The notes below the pieces were generated by a model. The model worked only from the letters and a program-made list of their open reading frames with translations, did no database searches and was not told the DNA's origin. A program made the translations under genes and the position numbers. From NCBI GenBank assembly GCA_937927235.1, contig CALBCM010000006.1, positions 1 through 58,557 of the forward strand: a stretch of 58,557 bases of DNA, in the 5' to 3' direction. This document shows, piece by piece, positions 42,635 to 52,706 of the stretch; within the stretch, counting starts at the first letter, position 1, and each line of letters starts with the position of its first letter. The stretch is from an uncultured Johnsonella sp. (lineage in GTDB: Bacteria; Bacillota; Clostridia; Lachnospirales; Lachnospiraceae).

Positions 42635-43897
42635 TTATAGCATTCCCTTACTTCTTATTGCTTGGAGCCATTTAGGAAACTCAAACAATAATCTGTCATA
42701 TAATACCTCATTGGAAATCTGACGAAAATCATCTAAAGCGAAAAAGCCTGCATTATCTACATATCTTCCCTTCATAGTATCAAGCTTTTCCAGTATTCCG
42801 TAGCCACTGCCTCCAACTCCTAAAAATTGCCAGAAAATTGGAGCTGTTGAAGCCTCCTTTAAAATCTTTTTAATTTCAGCTGTTTTGCTTACACCTCCGT
42901 CTGTAATAAAAAGCACATAGACCGGAAGCTTAGAAAAGCGGTATTCCTCCAGTACCATGCGAAGCACCTCCGGCTCATTATTAGAGCCTCCTAAATCCCG
43001 CATTAAACCTTTCCAGTCTTGTGGTACTGCATTCATATAATTTTGTAAATTTACAGTTTCCATGCGTCTTGCTCTAGTGCCGTAATACCAAAAATCCAGC
43101 TCTCCGTCATCATCAAATTGAACTGCCAAGGGCAAGGTTTTGTTTACAATCTCCTGCACTGTACCGTTTTTAAATCTTCCCGTCATAGAGCCTGATATAT
43201 CTATCACAAGCCCCACTCTTGCCACCAGTTCTTCCAGATTTTTCTTTTTTAATTCTACCTTCAGCGGCTTTGCCAGGCTGACTAAATGCGGAGCTTCCCT
43301 TTCCAGGCGTTTTTCCAAAGATACTCTTTGGGCGGCGGCAGGCGGCGGTGCAACAGGAGAAGGAGCTGCCGGAGCCGCCTCCTGAGCTTCCTCTCCTCCA
43401 AAATACCTTAAAAGTGCGGCTATTCCACCATTAAAGCCGCTTGCTACACAGCCCAGCTTCCAGCCGTCTTTTCTGTACAATTCTATTGCAATGATCGCTT
43501 TTTCATCGGCAAAATTCTGACCGGTAAGCTGCATTCCCAAAGCCGTGCCTCCAGCCTGCTGCAAGGTTAAAGAAAAATTATCAATCTGGCTCATAGTTTC
43601 CGCTCCGTCAATGCTGGCGGTAAACACTATCCTTTGAACGGAAAGCGGCAAAGCGGAGAGATTTAAGCTGTACTGCACTCCCTCAGCAATATTTTGCATA
43701 GTTATCTCTCTGCCGGGGCTTACAGTTTGATTATAAAAAATCATATACCTATCATCTGATAGTTTTCCCGCACTGTCAACACCAAAGCAGCAAAAATCAT
43801 ATTCTGCACTGCCTTTAATCTTCATTTCCACACTGAAGCTTTGATTAATATTTACATATTTTTCCAGCTTATCTTTAAATCCCCTAGTAAGTTCCAT
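42635..43897 (-). CDS. TerD-vWA protein (TerF-like)
   Basis: A 420-residue protein with an N-terminal TerD domain (~1-165; CCFGVDSAGKLSDDRYMIFYN, calcium-binding style acidic loops) and a C-terminal von Willebrand A domain (~220-420) with the MIDAS start VIDISGSMTG. A Pro/Ala-rich linker (~170-195) joins them. This matches TerF of tellurite and stress-resistance clusters, but no terA-E genes are nearby. AAAGGAG of the gene overlaps the end of polC, 17 bases upstream, so it is probably read from the polC operon. Function is likely protein assembly at the membrane under stress; not proven. Confidence 0.85.
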   Translation of the reverse strand: MELTRGFKDKLEKYVNINQSFSVEMKIKGSAEYDFCCFGVDSAGKLSDDRYMIFYNQTVSPGREITMQNIAEGVQYSLNLSALPLSVQRIVFTASIDGAETMSQIDNFSLTLQQAGGTALGMQLTGQNFADEKAIIAIELYRKDGWKLGCVASGFNGGIAALLRYFGGEEAQEAAPAAPSPVAPPPAAAQRVSLEKRLEREAPHLVSLAKPLKVELKKKNLEELVARVGLVIDISGSMTGRFKNGTVQEIVNKTLPLAVQFDDDGELDFWYYGTRARRMETVNLQNYMNAVPQDWKGLMRDLGGSNNEPEVLRMVLEEYRFSKLPVYVLFITDGGVSKTAEIKKILKEASTAPIFWQFLGVGGSGYGILEKLDTMKGRYVDNAGFFALDDFRQISNEVLYDRLLFEFPKWLQAIRSKGML

Positions 43898-43914
43898 TTT
43901 ATACTCCTTTATAT

Positions 43915-46900
43915 TTATTTTAAATCAAATATAGAAATCTGATCGCTTTGCGGAAGTGAGCCTAAAAGTCCGAGCTTATCCAATAATTCCGTAGTTGATT
44001 TGCCTATTTTTGCCCGATTCATTAAATCATTTTTTGATATGAATTTTCCTGCCTTTGCCGCCTGCTCTATCTGGTTTGCGGCTATTTCTCCAAGTCCGTC
44101 TATACTGGAAAGTGCCGGCATTATTTTCTTGTTCTCGGTAATCGTAAATTTTTCAGCCTGAGCAAGATAAATATCTATAGGCTTAAACTCAAGCCCTCTT
44201 GCATACATCTCCTGCACTATCCTCATATCCCTGAAGGTATCGGCATCCTTTGCAGTAAGTCCCGCTTCGGCATCACGCTTTTTATATTCACTTATATAAT
44301 GCTCAAGCCTTTCTTTACCGAAGCACATAATTTCATAAGAAAAGCCGGTAGCTCTTATTGTAAAATATGCCGTATAGTATTCCAGCGGATAAAATATTTT
44401 ACAATAGGCTATTCTCCATGCCATCATAACATAAGCCGCAGCATGTGCCTTAGGGAACATATATTTGATTTTTTTACAGGACTCTATATACCATTCAGGT
44501 ATACCATTTTCACGCATAACATCTTCCTGCTCTTTGCTCAATCCCTTTCCCTTGCGCACCGCTTCCATTATTTTAAATGAAATTCCTTCTTCAATGCCGT
44601 TATCTATAAGATAAATCATTATATCATCTCTTGTACATATAGCAGTTCTAATAGTAGCTGTACCTGATTTTATCAGCTCCTGCGCATTGCCGAGCCATAC
44701 ATCCGTACCATGTGCAAGTCCTGCTATCCTCACCAGGTCTGAAAGTCCCTCAGGCTTCGCATCTATAAGCATCTGCATAGCGAAATCTGTTCCAAACTCA
44801 GGCACTCCAAGTGCTCCAAGCTTACAGCCCATTATATCTTCAGGCTTTATCCCAAGTGCTGTAGTATCCTTAAATAAGCTCATAGTTTCCTTTGAATCAA
44901 GCGGTATATCCTTTACAGGATCTATCCCGGTAAGGTCCTGGAGCATTCTTATCATAGTAGGGTCCTGATGACCCAGTATATCCAGCTTAAGCAGGTTGTG
45001 GTCTATGGCATGGTAGTCAAAATGCGTAGTTATTATTTTAGTGCTCATATCATTTGCAGGCTTTTGCACCGGAGTAAAGGTATCTATTTCCTCGCCGTGA
45101 GGCAGCACTATGATTCCTCCCGGATGCTGCCCGGTGGTTCTTTTAACGCCTACACAGCCCAGTGAAATTCTTCCTATTTCCGCCTTATTTTTTCTTTCCC
45201 CATGCTCAGCAAAATAATTTTTTACATAGCCGAAAGCAGTTTTTTCAGCCAGGGTCCCCACAGTTCCAGCTCTGAAGGTATAACCCTTTCCGAAAAGCTC
45301 TTCAGTATATTCATGAGCATAGGGCTGATATTCTCCTGAAAAATTTAAATCAATGTCCGGCTCCTTATCCCCTTTAAATCCCAAAAAGGTTTCAAAGGGA
45401 ATATCAAAGCCGTCTTTTTTAAGCGGCTTCCCGCATTCAGGGCAAATTTTATCGGGCATATCACAACCGGCCATGCCTACATAAGCTTTAACTTCAGGTG
45501 AATCAAAATCAACATACTTACATTCACAGTAATAATGTGGCGGCAAAGGATTTACCTCGGTAATGCCGGAAGTGTAGGCTGCAAAGGAGGAGCCTACAGA
45601 ACCTCTAGAGCCTACCAGATAGCCATCGTCATTACTCTTTTCGACAAGCTTTTTTGCTATAATATACATTACCGCAAAGCCGTTTGAAATTATTGAATGC
45701 AGCTCTTTTTCAAGCCTTTCGCTTACTATTTCAGGAAGATTTTTCCCGTACTGCTCGTAGGCTTTTTCATAGCAGGATTTTCTGAGCAGCTCATCTGAAT
45801 TTTCTATTACCGGAGGGCATTTATCAGGTCTTACAGGATTTATAGCTTCAATCATATCGGCAATTAAATTAGTATTTTCAACCACTACCTCATAAGCCTT
45901 ATCGCTGCCCAGATATTCAAATTCGGCAAGCATCTCCTCAGTGGTTCTAAAATACAGCGGAGGTTGCTTATCTGCACCTTTAATTTCCTTGCCGAACATA
46001 ATAATCCGCCGATAAATCTCATCCTCCGGATTTATAAAATGGACATCTCCAGTAGCTGCTACGGGCTTGGCATAAGCCTTGCCAAGCTCAACTATTTTCT
46101 TATTTATTTCCAATATCTCCTGAAGACTATTAAGCGAATTTCTGTCTTCCTCAACCAAGTACAGATTGTTTTTTGCAGGCTGTATCTCCAGATAATCATA
46201 AAACTCAACTATTTTTGCCAGCTCCTCATCTGAAGCCCCTCTCATCACAGCATTAAATAATTCTCCTGACGAGCAGGCAGAGCCTATTAACAGCCCCTCT
46301 CTGTATTTTGCAAGCAGCGATTTCGGTATTCTCGGCTTTTTATTAAAATACTCTATGCCGGATAAGGACACAAGCCTGTACAAATTTATGCGTCCTATAT
46401 CATTTTTCGCCAGAATAGTGACATGGCTTAAATTCATTTTTTTCACCATATCCGCATTAGTTTTTGACAGCCTGCTTACTTCTTTAAGCTCATCAATGCC
46501 CTTTTCACGGAGCATGTCAATAAATTTAAGCCATACATAGGCGGTTGCCTCCGCATCATCAACTGCACGGTGGTGATTTTCAAGCGAGATATTAAGTGCC
46601 TTGCATACCGTATCAAGCTTAAATCTTCCAAGCTGAGGCATTAAAAGCCTGGCAAAGGCTACCGTATCTATAATTCCCGGAGAGTATTCCAACTTCTGTC
46701 TTTTAGCATTTTCCCTAATAAAGCTGGTATCAAATGCGGCATTATGTGCTACTGCTATACAGCCTTTGGAAAATTCCAGAAATTCAGGCAGCACCTCAGT
46801 TATCTCTTTTGCATCTATTACCATGGCATCATTTATACCGGTAAGTTCTTCTATTTTATACGGAATCGGCCGCTTGGGATTTACAAAACTTGAGAATCTC

Positions 46901-48399
46901 GCAGTAATTTTCCCATTTTCTATTTTTACAGCTCCGATTTCTATAATCCTGTCATTATAGGGAGAAAAGCCTGTGGTTTCAATATCAAATACTACAAAGC
47001 TGTCATTTAGAGTTGATTTCCCCGGATTTTCAACAAGCTCCTTTAAATCATCTGCAAGATAGCCCTCCATACCGTAAATAATCTTAAAGGGTCTTTCCAT
47101 TTTTTTCTTATCCAGGCTGTGATAAGCCTCAGTAAATGCCTGTACATTGCCGTGGTCCGTAATAGCTACCGCTTCCATTCCCCACTCGTAAGCCTGTTTA
47201 ATGATTTCCCTTGCACCTGCAGTTCCATCAAATTCACTCATCTTGGTATGACAGTGAAGCTCAACACGCTTCTTAGATGCCTTATCAGCTCTTTTGCCTC
47301 CTCCAAAGGCTTCGCATTTTTTTATTCCTCTCACAGAGCCTATTATAAGCTCTCCATCAAATTTATCAATAGTAGTGACACCATAAAGCTTGACAAATAC
47401 CCCAGGTTTTACATACTCTCTTAAAGCGGCTATACTTTTCTCATCCGCGAATATTTTTGCTGAAATAGAATCTGTAAAATCACTTAAAGAAAATACATAA
47501 AGGATTGAGCCTGTCTTTTTTAGAGCTCTTTCCTCGACTGAGATAATCTGTCCTCTTATCATTATCTCTCCAGTCTCACCACCTAAAAGCTCCTTTAATT
47601 GGGTGAAATTATCTTCAAAATCTCTGCCGTAAAGCACATCAGGAGAAAGCTTTTTATTTGAATTATAAAAGGTATTTTTTACAGGTTTTTTCAGATTCCG
47701 ATTATCTTTTGTGGCATTAAATTTATCCGTACTTTCAGAATTTCGACTTTTAGCTTTAGATTCAGCCCTATAGCTCGTAAATCTGGCAGCATTGTCTGTC
47801 TGCATAAATTCTGAATTTTCGCTCTCATTGCTTTCTCTTTTATTTTTATAAGGAAGAGCAAATTCGTCTTTATATTCAGGAGCCCGGTACTCCGTATATC
47901 TTGCACGCACTCTGCATTTTACTCCGCATCTTTCATTAAATATCTTTTCAAGCACTCTTATAAGGTCCTCAATTACTGAAAGATTAAGTGAGTTTTTTTC
48001 AACACTGATTTCCATTACAGGATTTTGCACAGAGTCCTCGTAAAAATTTATTTCTGCATTTTTTAAAATATTATACTCTAAGATTTTATAATTTCTTATT
48101 TCAAAAAGGATGCTTTCCTTATAGGCTTCATACAGATTATGGGGAGTGTATAAAGCTGAAAGCCGGTAGCTTTCTATTATTTTTATCTTTATATTTTTAT
48201 ATGCAAAAAGTCCATCCTTAATAAGCTTTTCCAATGCATAAATATAGTGTTTATTAATTAAATGCTCCGATAAAATATAAATTTTTAAATACGCAAAACC
48301 CGCCGAGCTTACTACTCTTTCAACCTCGGCGGATTTAAATATGCTGAATATCTCGTCAGAAACTCTTAAATTCGAAAATACCTCAAATACCTTTTTCAT
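43915..48399 (-). CDS. polC: DNA polymerase III alpha subunit, PolC type
   Basis: A 1494-residue replicative polymerase of Gram-positive type. Order seen: N-terminal domain (1 to ~175), a Ser/Asn/Lys-rich linker (~180-250), an OB fold (~275-360), the first PHP part with ELHCHTKMSEFDG (~380), an inserted 3'-5' exonuclease from FVVFDIETTG (~468), the rest of PHP, and the polymerase core with EPDIDLNFSGEYQ. GTVGTLAEKTAFGYVKNYF and the zinc-binding-like CDMPDKICPECG are present. GGAG precedes the ATG. It is the last conserved gene of the pyrH-polC run. Confidence 0.97.
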   Translation of the reverse strand: MKKVFEVFSNLRVSDEIFSIFKSAEVERVVSSAGFAYLKIYILSEHLINKHYIYALEKLIKDGLFAYKNIKIKIIESYRLSALYTPHNLYEAYKESILFEIRNYKILEYNILKNAEINFYEDSVQNPVMEISVEKNSLNLSVIEDLIRVLEKIFNERCGVKCRVRARYTEYRAPEYKDEFALPYKNKRESNESENSEFMQTDNAARFTSYRAESKAKSRNSESTDKFNATKDNRNLKKPVKNTFYNSNKKLSPDVLYGRDFEDNFTQLKELLGGETGEIMIRGQIISVEERALKKTGSILYVFSLSDFTDSISAKIFADEKSIAALREYVKPGVFVKLYGVTTIDKFDGELIIGSVRGIKKCEAFGGGKRADKASKKRVELHCHTKMSEFDGTAGAREIIKQAYEWGMEAVAITDHGNVQAFTEAYHSLDKKKMERPFKIIYGMEGYLADDLKELVENPGKSTLNDSFVVFDIETTGFSPYNDRIIEIGAVKIENGKITARFSSFVNPKRPIPYKIEELTGINDAMVIDAKEITEVLPEFLEFSKGCIAVAHNAAFDTSFIRENAKRQKLEYSPGIIDTVAFARLLMPQLGRFKLDTVCKALNISLENHHRAVDDAEATAYVWLKFIDMLREKGIDELKEVSRLSKTNADMVKKMNLSHVTILAKNDIGRINLYRLVSLSGIEYFNKKPRIPKSLLAKYREGLLIGSACSSGELFNAVMRGASDEELAKIVEFYDYLEIQPAKNNLYLVEEDRNSLNSLQEILEINKKIVELGKAYAKPVAATGDVHFINPEDEIYRRIIMFGKEIKGADKQPPLYFRTTEEMLAEFEYLGSDKAYEVVVENTNLIADMIEAINPVRPDKCPPVIENSDELLRKSCYEKAYEQYGKNLPEIVSERLEKELHSIISNGFAVMYIIAKKLVEKSNDDGYLVGSRGSVGSSFAAYTSGITEVNPLPPHYYCECKYVDFDSPEVKAYVGMAGCDMPDKICPECGKPLKKDGFDIPFETFLGFKGDKEPDIDLNFSGEYQPYAHEYTEELFGKGYTFRAGTVGTLAEKTAFGYVKNYFAEHGERKNKAEIGRISLGCVGVKRTTGQHPGGIIVLPHGEEIDTFTPVQKPANDMSTKIITTHFDYHAIDHNLLKLDILGHQDPTMIRMLQDLTGIDPVKDIPLDSKETMSLFKDTTALGIKPEDIMGCKLGALGVPEFGTDFAMQMLIDAKPEGLSDLVRIAGLAHGTDVWLGNAQELIKSGTATIRTAICTRDDIMIYLIDNGIEEGISFKIMEAVRKGKGLSKEQEDVMRENGIPEWYIESCKKIKYMFPKAHAAAYVMMAWRIAYCKIFYPLEYYTAYFTIRATGFSYEIMCFGKERLEHYISEYKKRDAEAGLTAKDADTFRDMRIVQEMYARGLEFKPIDIYLAQAEKFTITENKKIMPALSSIDGLGEIAANQIEQAAKAGKFISKNDLMNRAKIGKSTTELLDKLGLLGSLPQSDQISIFDLK

Positions 48400-48436
48400 A
48401 ATTCTCCGGTTTCCTCTAAAATTTATTTCTTGAAAT

Positions 48437-49501
48437 TTATGCTCTGGCAGCTGCTTCTGCCTGCATTATTTGCAGCTCCTGTCTTAAGGCTTCCAGTAAT
48501 TCCTTTTCAGGCAGCCTTTTTATAATCTGCCCTTTTTTAATTAACAGTCCCTCTCCCTTGCCTCCGGCTATCCCTATATCAGCTTCCTTCGCTTCTCCGG
48601 GGCCGTTCACTACACAGCCCATTACAGCAACCTTGATGTTTAAGTCAAAATCCTCTACAAGCTCCTCAACCTTATCTGCAAGGCTTATTAAATCAATAGA
48701 GGTTCTGCCGCAGGTCGGGCATGAAACCACTTCTACTCCCTCTTTTCTAAGACCTAAGCTTTTTAATATAAGCTTTGCACAGTTTATTTCTTCAAGAGGG
48801 TCGCCGGTAAGACTCACTCTGACAGTATCACCTATGCCCTGATAAAGAATTATGCCAAGACCTACTGAAGACTTAATCGTCCCTCTTTTTATAGTTCCCG
48901 ACTCGGTAATGCCTATATGGAGCGGGTAATTGCATTGCCTGGCTATTAATTCATGTGCCTTTACGCACATCATTACATCAGAGGATTTTATGCTTACCAC
49001 AAGATTTTCATAGCCCATCCTCTCTATAATTCTTACCTTGTCAAGTGCCGACTCAACTATCCCCTGGGCGGTAACTCCGTTATATTTTTCCAGAATTTCC
49101 TTTTCAAGAGAGCCTGAATTTACTCCGACCCTGATAGGGATTTCTCGCTGCCTTGCGGCATCCACTACAGCCTTTATTCTCTCATAAGAGCCTATATTGC
49201 CAGGATTTATCCGGATTTTATCGGCACCGTTTTCCATCGAGGCTATTGCAAGCTTATAGTCAAAATGAATATCTGCTACCAAAGGTATATGTATTTTCTT
49301 TTTAATTTCTTTAATAGCATTCGCCGCCCTGATATCAGGCACTGCTACTCTTATAATATCGCAGCCCGCCTTTTCCAGTTCTAAAATCTGTGCCACTGTA
49401 ATTTCTACATTTTCAGTCTTTGTATTGCACATAGACTGTATCAGTATAGGACTTCCTCCCCCTATTACTCTGTTTCCTATTTTTATTTTCTTAGTTTTCA
49501 T
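48437..49501 (-). CDS. ispG: IspG, (E)-4-hydroxy-3-methylbut-2-enyl-diphosphate synthase
   Basis: A 354-residue iron-sulfur enzyme of the MEP isoprenoid pathway (also GcpE), converting MEcPP to HMBPP. The TIM-barrel half starts GGGSPILIQSMCNTKTENV; the C-terminal cluster half has CPTCGRTSIDL and MGCVVNGPGEA, which hold the 4Fe-4S ligands. It starts five bases after rseP and 37 bases before polC. Dxr of the same pathway is two genes upstream. Confidence 0.96.
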   Translation of the reverse strand: MKTKKIKIGNRVIGGGSPILIQSMCNTKTENVEITVAQILELEKAGCDIIRVAVPDIRAANAIKEIKKKIHIPLVADIHFDYKLAIASMENGADKIRINPGNIGSYERIKAVVDAARQREIPIRVGVNSGSLEKEILEKYNGVTAQGIVESALDKVRIIERMGYENLVVSIKSSDVMMCVKAHELIARQCNYPLHIGITESGTIKRGTIKSSVGLGIILYQGIGDTVRVSLTGDPLEEINCAKLILKSLGLRKEGVEVVSCPTCGRTSIDLISLADKVEELVEDFDLNIKVAVMGCVVNGPGEAKEADIGIAGGKGEGLLIKKGQIIKRLPEKELLEALRQELQIMQAEAAARA

Positions 49502-49505
49502 AAAT

Positions 49506-50558
49506 TTACTTAAAAATCAAATGCCTTATATCATTAAATAAAATAAATACCATTAACACCATAAGCAAGGCAAAGCCTGCAAAATGTATATATCCCTCCG
49601 CTTTCCTGTTGAGCGGCTTTCTCAGCACAGCCTCTATTAAAATAAATAAGATTCTTCCTCCATCCAGTGCCGGTATCGGCAGAAGGTTCATCACTCCCAG
49701 GTTGGCGCTTAAAAGTGCCATAAATGCGCCGAGATTTAAAAGCACTATCCTGAAGCCGTCAGGCTTTGATTCTTCTACGGTATCGCCTATTGCCTTTACT
49801 ATAGCTACCGGTCCGCTGATTTGGTCTGCTTTAAGCTTGCCCCTTACCATGTGTGCCAGCCCCTCTACAGTCATACTGATATTATATCTCACCTCATTTA
49901 AAGAATAAGCTATCACGCTTAAGGGGTTTTTCAGCATTACTCTGTTCTCAGGCCTTATCCCTATCAGATAGTTTCCCCTTTCGGTGCTGTATTTCGGTAC
50001 CAGTGAAAAATTAAGTATTTGAGCTTCCTGTCCCTCTCCTCTCCTGACTTTAACCTCTATTGTCTTTCCGGGATGCATGTATACATATAAGGGGATTTCT
50101 CTATATATTGTTATATTTTTATTATCAAGCTGCAGAATTTCATCGCCCGCTTCAATCCCCGCCTCACTTGCCGGATAACCTGAAATTGCTTCAGCTACAT
50201 AAGGCCTGTCTATGCCTACATTTGTAATAATCAGAACCGATATGACAAATGCAAGTATAAAATTAAAAAACGGACCTGCAAATATTACCAGAAATCTGTC
50301 TAAAACTCCTTTTGAATTAAAGCTTCCTTCAGTCTTTTCCTCATCTTCGTCTTCTCCGAGCATCATACAGGAGCCTCCCAGCGGCAGAAGCTTAATCGAA
50401 TAATTTGTTTCCTTTCCCTTTACAGTAAAAATTCTCGGTCCCATGCCTATTGAAAATTCTTCAACCTTAATTCCTGCTCTTTTGGCAAGCAAAAAATGCC
50501 CTAATTCATGTATTAAAACTATAAAGCTAAATACAAGCAGTGCAATAATTATGTTCAT
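49506..50558 (-). CDS. rseP: RseP/RasP site-2 protease
   Basis: A 350-residue membrane metalloprotease. The zinc motif HELGH is in the first helix (residue ~18); one PDZ domain (~115-190) sits between membrane segments; the second zinc ligand is in NLLPIPALDGGR near residue 295. Like B. subtilis RasP it cleaves anti-sigma factors and signal-peptide remnants inside the membrane. AAAGGAG lies five bases before the ATG. Confidence 0.95.
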   Translation of the reverse strand: MNIIIALLVFSFIVLIHELGHFLLAKRAGIKVEEFSIGMGPRIFTVKGKETNYSIKLLPLGGSCMMLGEDEDEEKTEGSFNSKGVLDRFLVIFAGPFFNFILAFVISVLIITNVGIDRPYVAEAISGYPASEAGIEAGDEILQLDNKNITIYREIPLYVYMHPGKTIEVKVRRGEGQEAQILNFSLVPKYSTERGNYLIGIRPENRVMLKNPLSVIAYSLNEVRYNISMTVEGLAHMVRGKLKADQISGPVAIVKAIGDTVEESKPDGFRIVLLNLGAFMALLSANLGVMNLLPIPALDGGRILFILIEAVLRKPLNRKAEGYIHFAGFALLMVLMVFILFNDIRHLIFK

Positions 50559-50584
50559 TTATTCTCCTTTGCTTTCAATAACAC

Positions 50585-51739
50585 TTATTTTAAGCTTCTA
50601 AGATATTGCTCCACTTCAGCTCTTATATTAATAATTTCCGAAACGGAGGGATTTTCAAGCTTTTTATGTACCTGCATCGCATTTTTTATCAAATCAATTA
50701 TATCAGAAAAACCAATTTTTCTTTCTAAAAACTGGCTGACTGCATATTCATTTGCCGCATTAAACACTGTGGGCAGACTTCCTCCCTCATGCGCCGCCTT
50801 ATAAGCAAGCGCAAGTCCCTCAAAGACTTCAGTATCAGGAGCCTCAAAGCTTATATCTGCCAGTTTACTAAAATCAAGTCTTTTACCCTCTAAATACCTT
50901 CTGTAAGGGTAATATAAAGCATACTGTATAGGCAGCTTCATATCCGGGGTTCCAAGCTGTGCCAGCACCGCTCCGTCTTCAAACTCAACCATGGAATGAA
51001 CTACCGAGCTCGGCTGTACAAGCACTTCCACCTTATCCGGATTTACATTAAATAAATGACAGGCTTCCATCACCTCAAGCCCCTTATTTACCATAGTAGC
51101 AGAATCTATGCTGATTTTTTTTCCCATGCTCCAATTCGGATGCTTAAGTGCTTCTTCAAGCCTTACCTTTTTCAGCCTTTCCTTTGAATATCCTCTGAAA
51201 GGTCCTCCTGAAGCAGTAAGCAGTATTTTAGAAACTTTATTTTCTTCATTGCCTCTGAGGCATTGAAATATGGCAGAATGCTCAGAGTCCACAGGCAGTA
51301 TATTTACTTTATTTTTTCTCGCCAGAGGGAGAATTATATGCCCTGCACAGACCAGGCTCTCTTTATTGGCAAGAGCTATTTCCTTGCCTGATTTTATAGC
51401 CGCTACAGCAGGCTCTATTCCTATCATGCCCACTACTGCACTTAAGAGCATCTCCTTATCCTTGTCTTCACGCTTATATGAAGCCACCTCAATAAGCCCT
51501 TGAATTCCATATCCTACCTTGCAGCTTAAATCTGCAATCCGGACTCTCAAATCCTTTGCTGCCTGTTCATCCCAAACCGCAGCTATATCCGGCTTAAACT
51601 CTCTAATCTGACGTTCAAGCTGGGAAACCCGGTTTCCTGCTGCAAGCCCGGTTATTTTTATATCATTATTTGCCCTTACAATATCGAGGGTCTGCGTACC
51701 TATAGAGCCTGTAGAACCTATTATACTTAATTTTTTCAT
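50585..51739 (-). CDS. dxr: 1-deoxy-D-xylulose-5-phosphate reductoisomerase
   Basis: A 384-residue NADPH-dependent enzyme (IspC) for the first committed MEP-pathway step. NADPH motif GSTGSIGTQTLDI at residue 7; catalytic loop LLPVDSEHSAIFQCL near 150; SGGPFRG and PNWSMGKKISIDSATMVNKGLEVMEA near 195-225 match the active site. The ribosome-binding site is weak. A possible partial terminator/promoter region precedes it (51837-51866). Confidence 0.96.
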   Translation of the reverse strand: MKKLSIIGSTGSIGTQTLDIVRANNDIKITGLAAGNRVSQLERQIREFKPDIAAVWDEQAAKDLRVRIADLSCKVGYGIQGLIEVASYKREDKDKEMLLSAVVGMIGIEPAVAAIKSGKEIALANKESLVCAGHIILPLARKNKVNILPVDSEHSAIFQCLRGNEENKVSKILLTASGGPFRGYSKERLKKVRLEEALKHPNWSMGKKISIDSATMVNKGLEVMEACHLFNVNPDKVEVLVQPSSVVHSMVEFEDGAVLAQLGTPDMKLPIQYALYYPYRRYLEGKRLDFSKLADISFEAPDTEVFEGLALAYKAAHEGGSLPTVFNAANEYAVSQFLERKIGFSDIIDLIKNAMQVHKKLENPSVSEIINIRAEVEQYLRSLK

Positions 51740-51836
51740 TTAAAATACCTATTTTATAAAATTATCATATAAAATTCATAAATATTTTATCTACCTCAAG
51801 CCTAAAGCATAATTGCAGCAAGCTTTTATATTATAA

Positions 51837-51866
51837 CAAGCCGGACAAAATTGAAAACACGGCTTG
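51837..51866 (-). terminator. hairpin between cdsA and dxr
   Basis: CAAGCCG (51837-51843) and CGGCTTG (51860-51866) pair with a 16-base loop; minus strand continues TTATAATATAAAAG. It starts 13 bases after the cdsA stop. The tail is a weak U-run and includes a TATAAT, so it may be a partial terminator, an internal promoter region or both. Confidence 0.45.
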
Positions 51867-51878
51867 CTTAAGCAGACT

Positions 51879-52706
51879 TTAGGAAAGAAAATATAAGGCG
51901 AAGTATATTGCCGGGGCGGTAAACAGCATTGAATCAAACCTGTCAAGTATGCCTCCATGCCCCGGGATTAAATTGCCATAGTCCTTTATATCATGATTTC
52001 TTTTTATTGCTGAGGCTGCAAAATCCCCTATCTGTGATATTACTGCACCTATTGCACAGGCAGCTGCACATATAAATCTTGGGTCCTGTGTCTCATAGAT
52101 GTTTTTAGAAAATAATGAAGCATAAATAAAGCCCAGCAAAGCAGCTCCGCATATTCCTCCCAGACAGCCTTCTGCACTTTTTTTAGGACTCAGCTTAGGA
52201 GCTATTTTATGCCTGCCTATAAGGACACCTGTCACATAGGCACAGGTATCACTTCCCCAGCTTGATAAAAAAATCAGCCATACAAGATATTTTCCATCCT
52301 TTGCCGCTCTTGTACTGTATAAGAATGAAAACAGCACCGCAACATAAAATATCCCGAAAAACACTCCGCAAATCTCTTCAGTCTTATATTTTGGAAAGGT
52401 AAATACATACACACTCATTAAAATAATAAGTGCTGCTATTATTATAAAAGAAAAATGTTCTTCTGAAATATATTTGGAAATATATTTATAAGATTTAAGA
52501 TAAAGCAGTAAATAATATATTGATGCTGAAATATAGCCTATATAGGATATAGGCTTTTTTTCAATTTTTAATACCCTGTAAAATTCATACATTCCTATAA
52601 GTGAAATCAATATTGAGGAGCAAAGCAGCGGCACTCCCCCTGAATTCACTAAAAAGAAAGCGGCAGCTAAAAGTAGTATACCGCTTATAAGTCTGGTAAG
52701 AAACAT
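51879..52706 (-). CDS. cdsA: phosphatidate cytidylyltransferase
   Basis: A 275-residue membrane enzyme making CDP-diacylglycerol from phosphatidate and CTP. About eight hydrophobic helices; the C-terminal signature is complete: KLSPKKSAEGCLGG and SQIGDFAASAIKRNHDIKDYGNLIPGHGGILDRFDS. The start overlaps the uppS stop by one base (TAATG), and GGAGG comes from the uppS end. Confidence 0.95.
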   Translation of the reverse strand: MFLTRLISGILLLAAAFFLVNSGGVPLLCSSILISLIGMYEFYRVLKIEKKPISYIGYISASIYYLLLYLKSYKYISKYISEEHFSFIIIAALIILMSVYVFTFPKYKTEEICGVFFGIFYVAVLFSFLYSTRAAKDGKYLVWLIFLSSWGSDTCAYVTGVLIGRHKIAPKLSPKKSAEGCLGGICGAALLGFIYASLFSKNIYETQDPRFICAAACAIGAVISQIGDFAASAIKRNHDIKDYGNLIPGHGGILDRFDSMLFTAPAIYFALYFLS

